Assembly: GCA_001783715.1 (NCBI GenBank)
Contig: MFNF01000050.1
Span: 1 to 64,000, forward strand
DNA length: 64,000 nt
DNA from: Candidatus Lambdaproteobacteria bacterium RIFOXYD2_FULL_56_26
GTDB lineage: Bacteria; SAR324; XYD2-FULL-50-16
Direction: 5' to 3'
Made by a program: the position numbers and the translations under genes. The notes under the pieces were generated by a model. It was not told the DNA's origin and made no database searches. It was given only the letters and a program-made list of their open reading frames with translations. Positions 63,430-64,000 of the stretch are shown here, one piece after another. Positions within the stretch are counted from its first letter, which is position 1; every line of letters begins with the position of its first letter.

Positions 63430-63606
63430 TCACTTGAGGGCCGCCTTGATTTTTTTGACTGCTGCTGCGTCGTAATAAGAACAACCACCCTTGACCAAGG
63501 AGGGTTCCAGCTTGAGTTCCTCGATCGCCTTTTTGATCGCCCCCGGCTTTACGTCCAAAGCGGCGGCTACTTTCCCTGCGGTAAGCATTTCACTGTCTTT
63601 GCCCAT
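63430..63606 (-). CDS. Small protein (58 aa), possible HTH-like
   Basis: 58 residues, starting MGKDSEMLTAGKVAAALDV, with GAGGA about seven bases upstream of the ATG. Helix-turn-helix-like spacing (MLTAGKVAAALDVKPGAIKK) and Lys-rich end KKIKAALK suggest a DNA-binding or similar small protein; the YYDAAAVKKI block looks like a conserved tail. The longer upstream frame to 63681 has no support. It lies 145 bases downstream of the lexA-like gene on the same strand. No certain function. Confidence 0.6.
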   Translation of the reverse strand: MGKDSEMLTAGKVAAALDVKPGAIKKAIEELKLEPSLVKGGCSYYDAAAVKKIKAALK

Positions 63607-63751
63607 GTGTTCCTCGTGGATGGGGTGGCCTATTACAACGGAATAAAAATCACAGCTCAACCGGATTTTAGGAGCCTCCAATGCCGTTCGTCAAGAAAAG
63701 CCCGGTCAAAGCTCCAGCTTCCAGACCCCTCTTCCGCCACCCAAGGGCGGG

Positions 63752-64000
63752 TCAATAACTGCGCCAGACCGCCCGCACTACCCCTTGGATGCTGACCTCC
63801 CTGGGGTCAACGTAGATCGGTTCCATCTCGAAGTTCGAGGGCTGCAACCGGATACGTTTTCCTTCATGGTAAAAGCGTTTTAAGGTGGCTTCCTTAAAAT
63901 TGATCATCGCAATCACCATCTCCCCGTTGTCCGCCTGTTCCTGTTTCTCGACCACCACATAGTCCCCGTCCAAAATCGCCTCTTCCACCATCGAGTTGCC
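63752..64000 (-). CDS. lexA: LexA repressor, C-terminal part (5' end cut by window edge)
   Basis: 83 residues of the LexA/S24 self-cleaving domain. GNSMVEEAILDGDYVVV at the window edge contains the nucleophilic Ser of the G-[DN]-S-M motif, and INFKEATLKRFYHEG carries the Lys of the Ser-Lys dyad. It then runs to RLQPSNFEMEPIYV and ends normally. The N-terminal winged helix and cleavage site lie beyond base 64000. Partial only because of the window. It represses SOS genes. Confidence 0.9.
   Translation of the reverse strand, partial: GNSMVEEAILDGDYVVVEKQEQADNGEMVIAMINFKEATLKRFYHEGKRIRLQPSNFEMEPIYVDPREVSIQGVVRAVWRSY

Overview
The window looks like chromosomal DNA from a free-living, flagellated, chemotactic, respiring Gram-negative bacterium. 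Supporting genes are a YidC with a large periplasmic domain, a c-type cytochrome, hook genes, a CheA cluster and a heme-type MCP. The gene set (GerW, TraB, DUF4912/GH57, an atpZ-I-B-E block split from F1, a CIRCE-controlled hrcA-grpE-dnaK-dnaJ unit) fits the deltaproteobacteria-like lineages, for example SAR324 or relatives. This placement is inference; no rRNA gene is present. No tRNA, rRNA, CRISPR array, insertion sequence or prophage was recognised. TTG and GTG starts are common.

Layout. 0.1-3.4 kb: tgt, a DUF971 protein, Mrp and a Mog/MoaB protein on the minus strand. 3.4-5.5 kb: a TPR protein, a glutaredoxin-DUF302 fusion, a tiny membrane protein and an ArsR-type regulator whose cysteines match sulfide/persulfide sensors. 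5.7-11.2 kb: a large GH57 protein, a DUF2953-GerW pair and TraB. 11.3-13.9 kb: rpmH-rnpA-yidD-yidC. 14-18.1 kb: a glycine-zipper protein, a glycosyltransferase, a lone ABC permease, a one-TPR protein and a KamA-type radical SAM enzyme. 18.1-18.6 kb holds a large perfect-looking hairpin and the remains of a response-regulator gene. 18.7-29.4 kb: metG and a tight chemotaxis operon in the order cheW(x3 domains)-cheB-cheR-HEAT-cheY-cheA.

29.5-33.7 kb: a phosphopantetheinyl transferase, cytochrome c, a PhoR-like kinase and mtnA. 33.8-40.7 kb: CIRCE-hrcA-grpE-dnaK-dnaJ, NAD kinase and prs. 40.7-47.8 kb: a tautomerase, an antiporter-EIIA fusion and the flagellar operon fliJ-motE-fliK-flgD-flgE. 48-50.3 kb: a DUF4149 protein, an SfsA-GIY-YIG fusion, and the bolA-grx4 pair. 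50.3-54.1 kb: a PAS-GGDEF diguanylate cyclase, then the F0 genes atpZ-atpI-atpB-atpE. 54.1-64 kb: a lytic-transglycosylase-like protein, two small unknown proteins, a heme c-binding MCP, a CAP-domain protein overlapping a DUF815 AAA ATPase, a divergent leucyl aminopeptidase, a 58-residue protein and the C-terminal part of LexA.

The genes work together in a few clear sets: chemosensing to motility (che operon, heme MCP, hook genes, MotE, diguanylate cyclase), protein quality control (heat-shock unit), Fe-S/thiol/sulfur handling (Mrp, BolA-Grx4, Grx-DUF302, ArsR), membrane biogenesis and energy (YidC and F0). No single wholly new multi-gene system stands out. The best leads are the heme-binding MCP, the che operon architecture, the possible persulfide-response module, and the hairpin/pseudogene scar near 18.1-18.5 kb.
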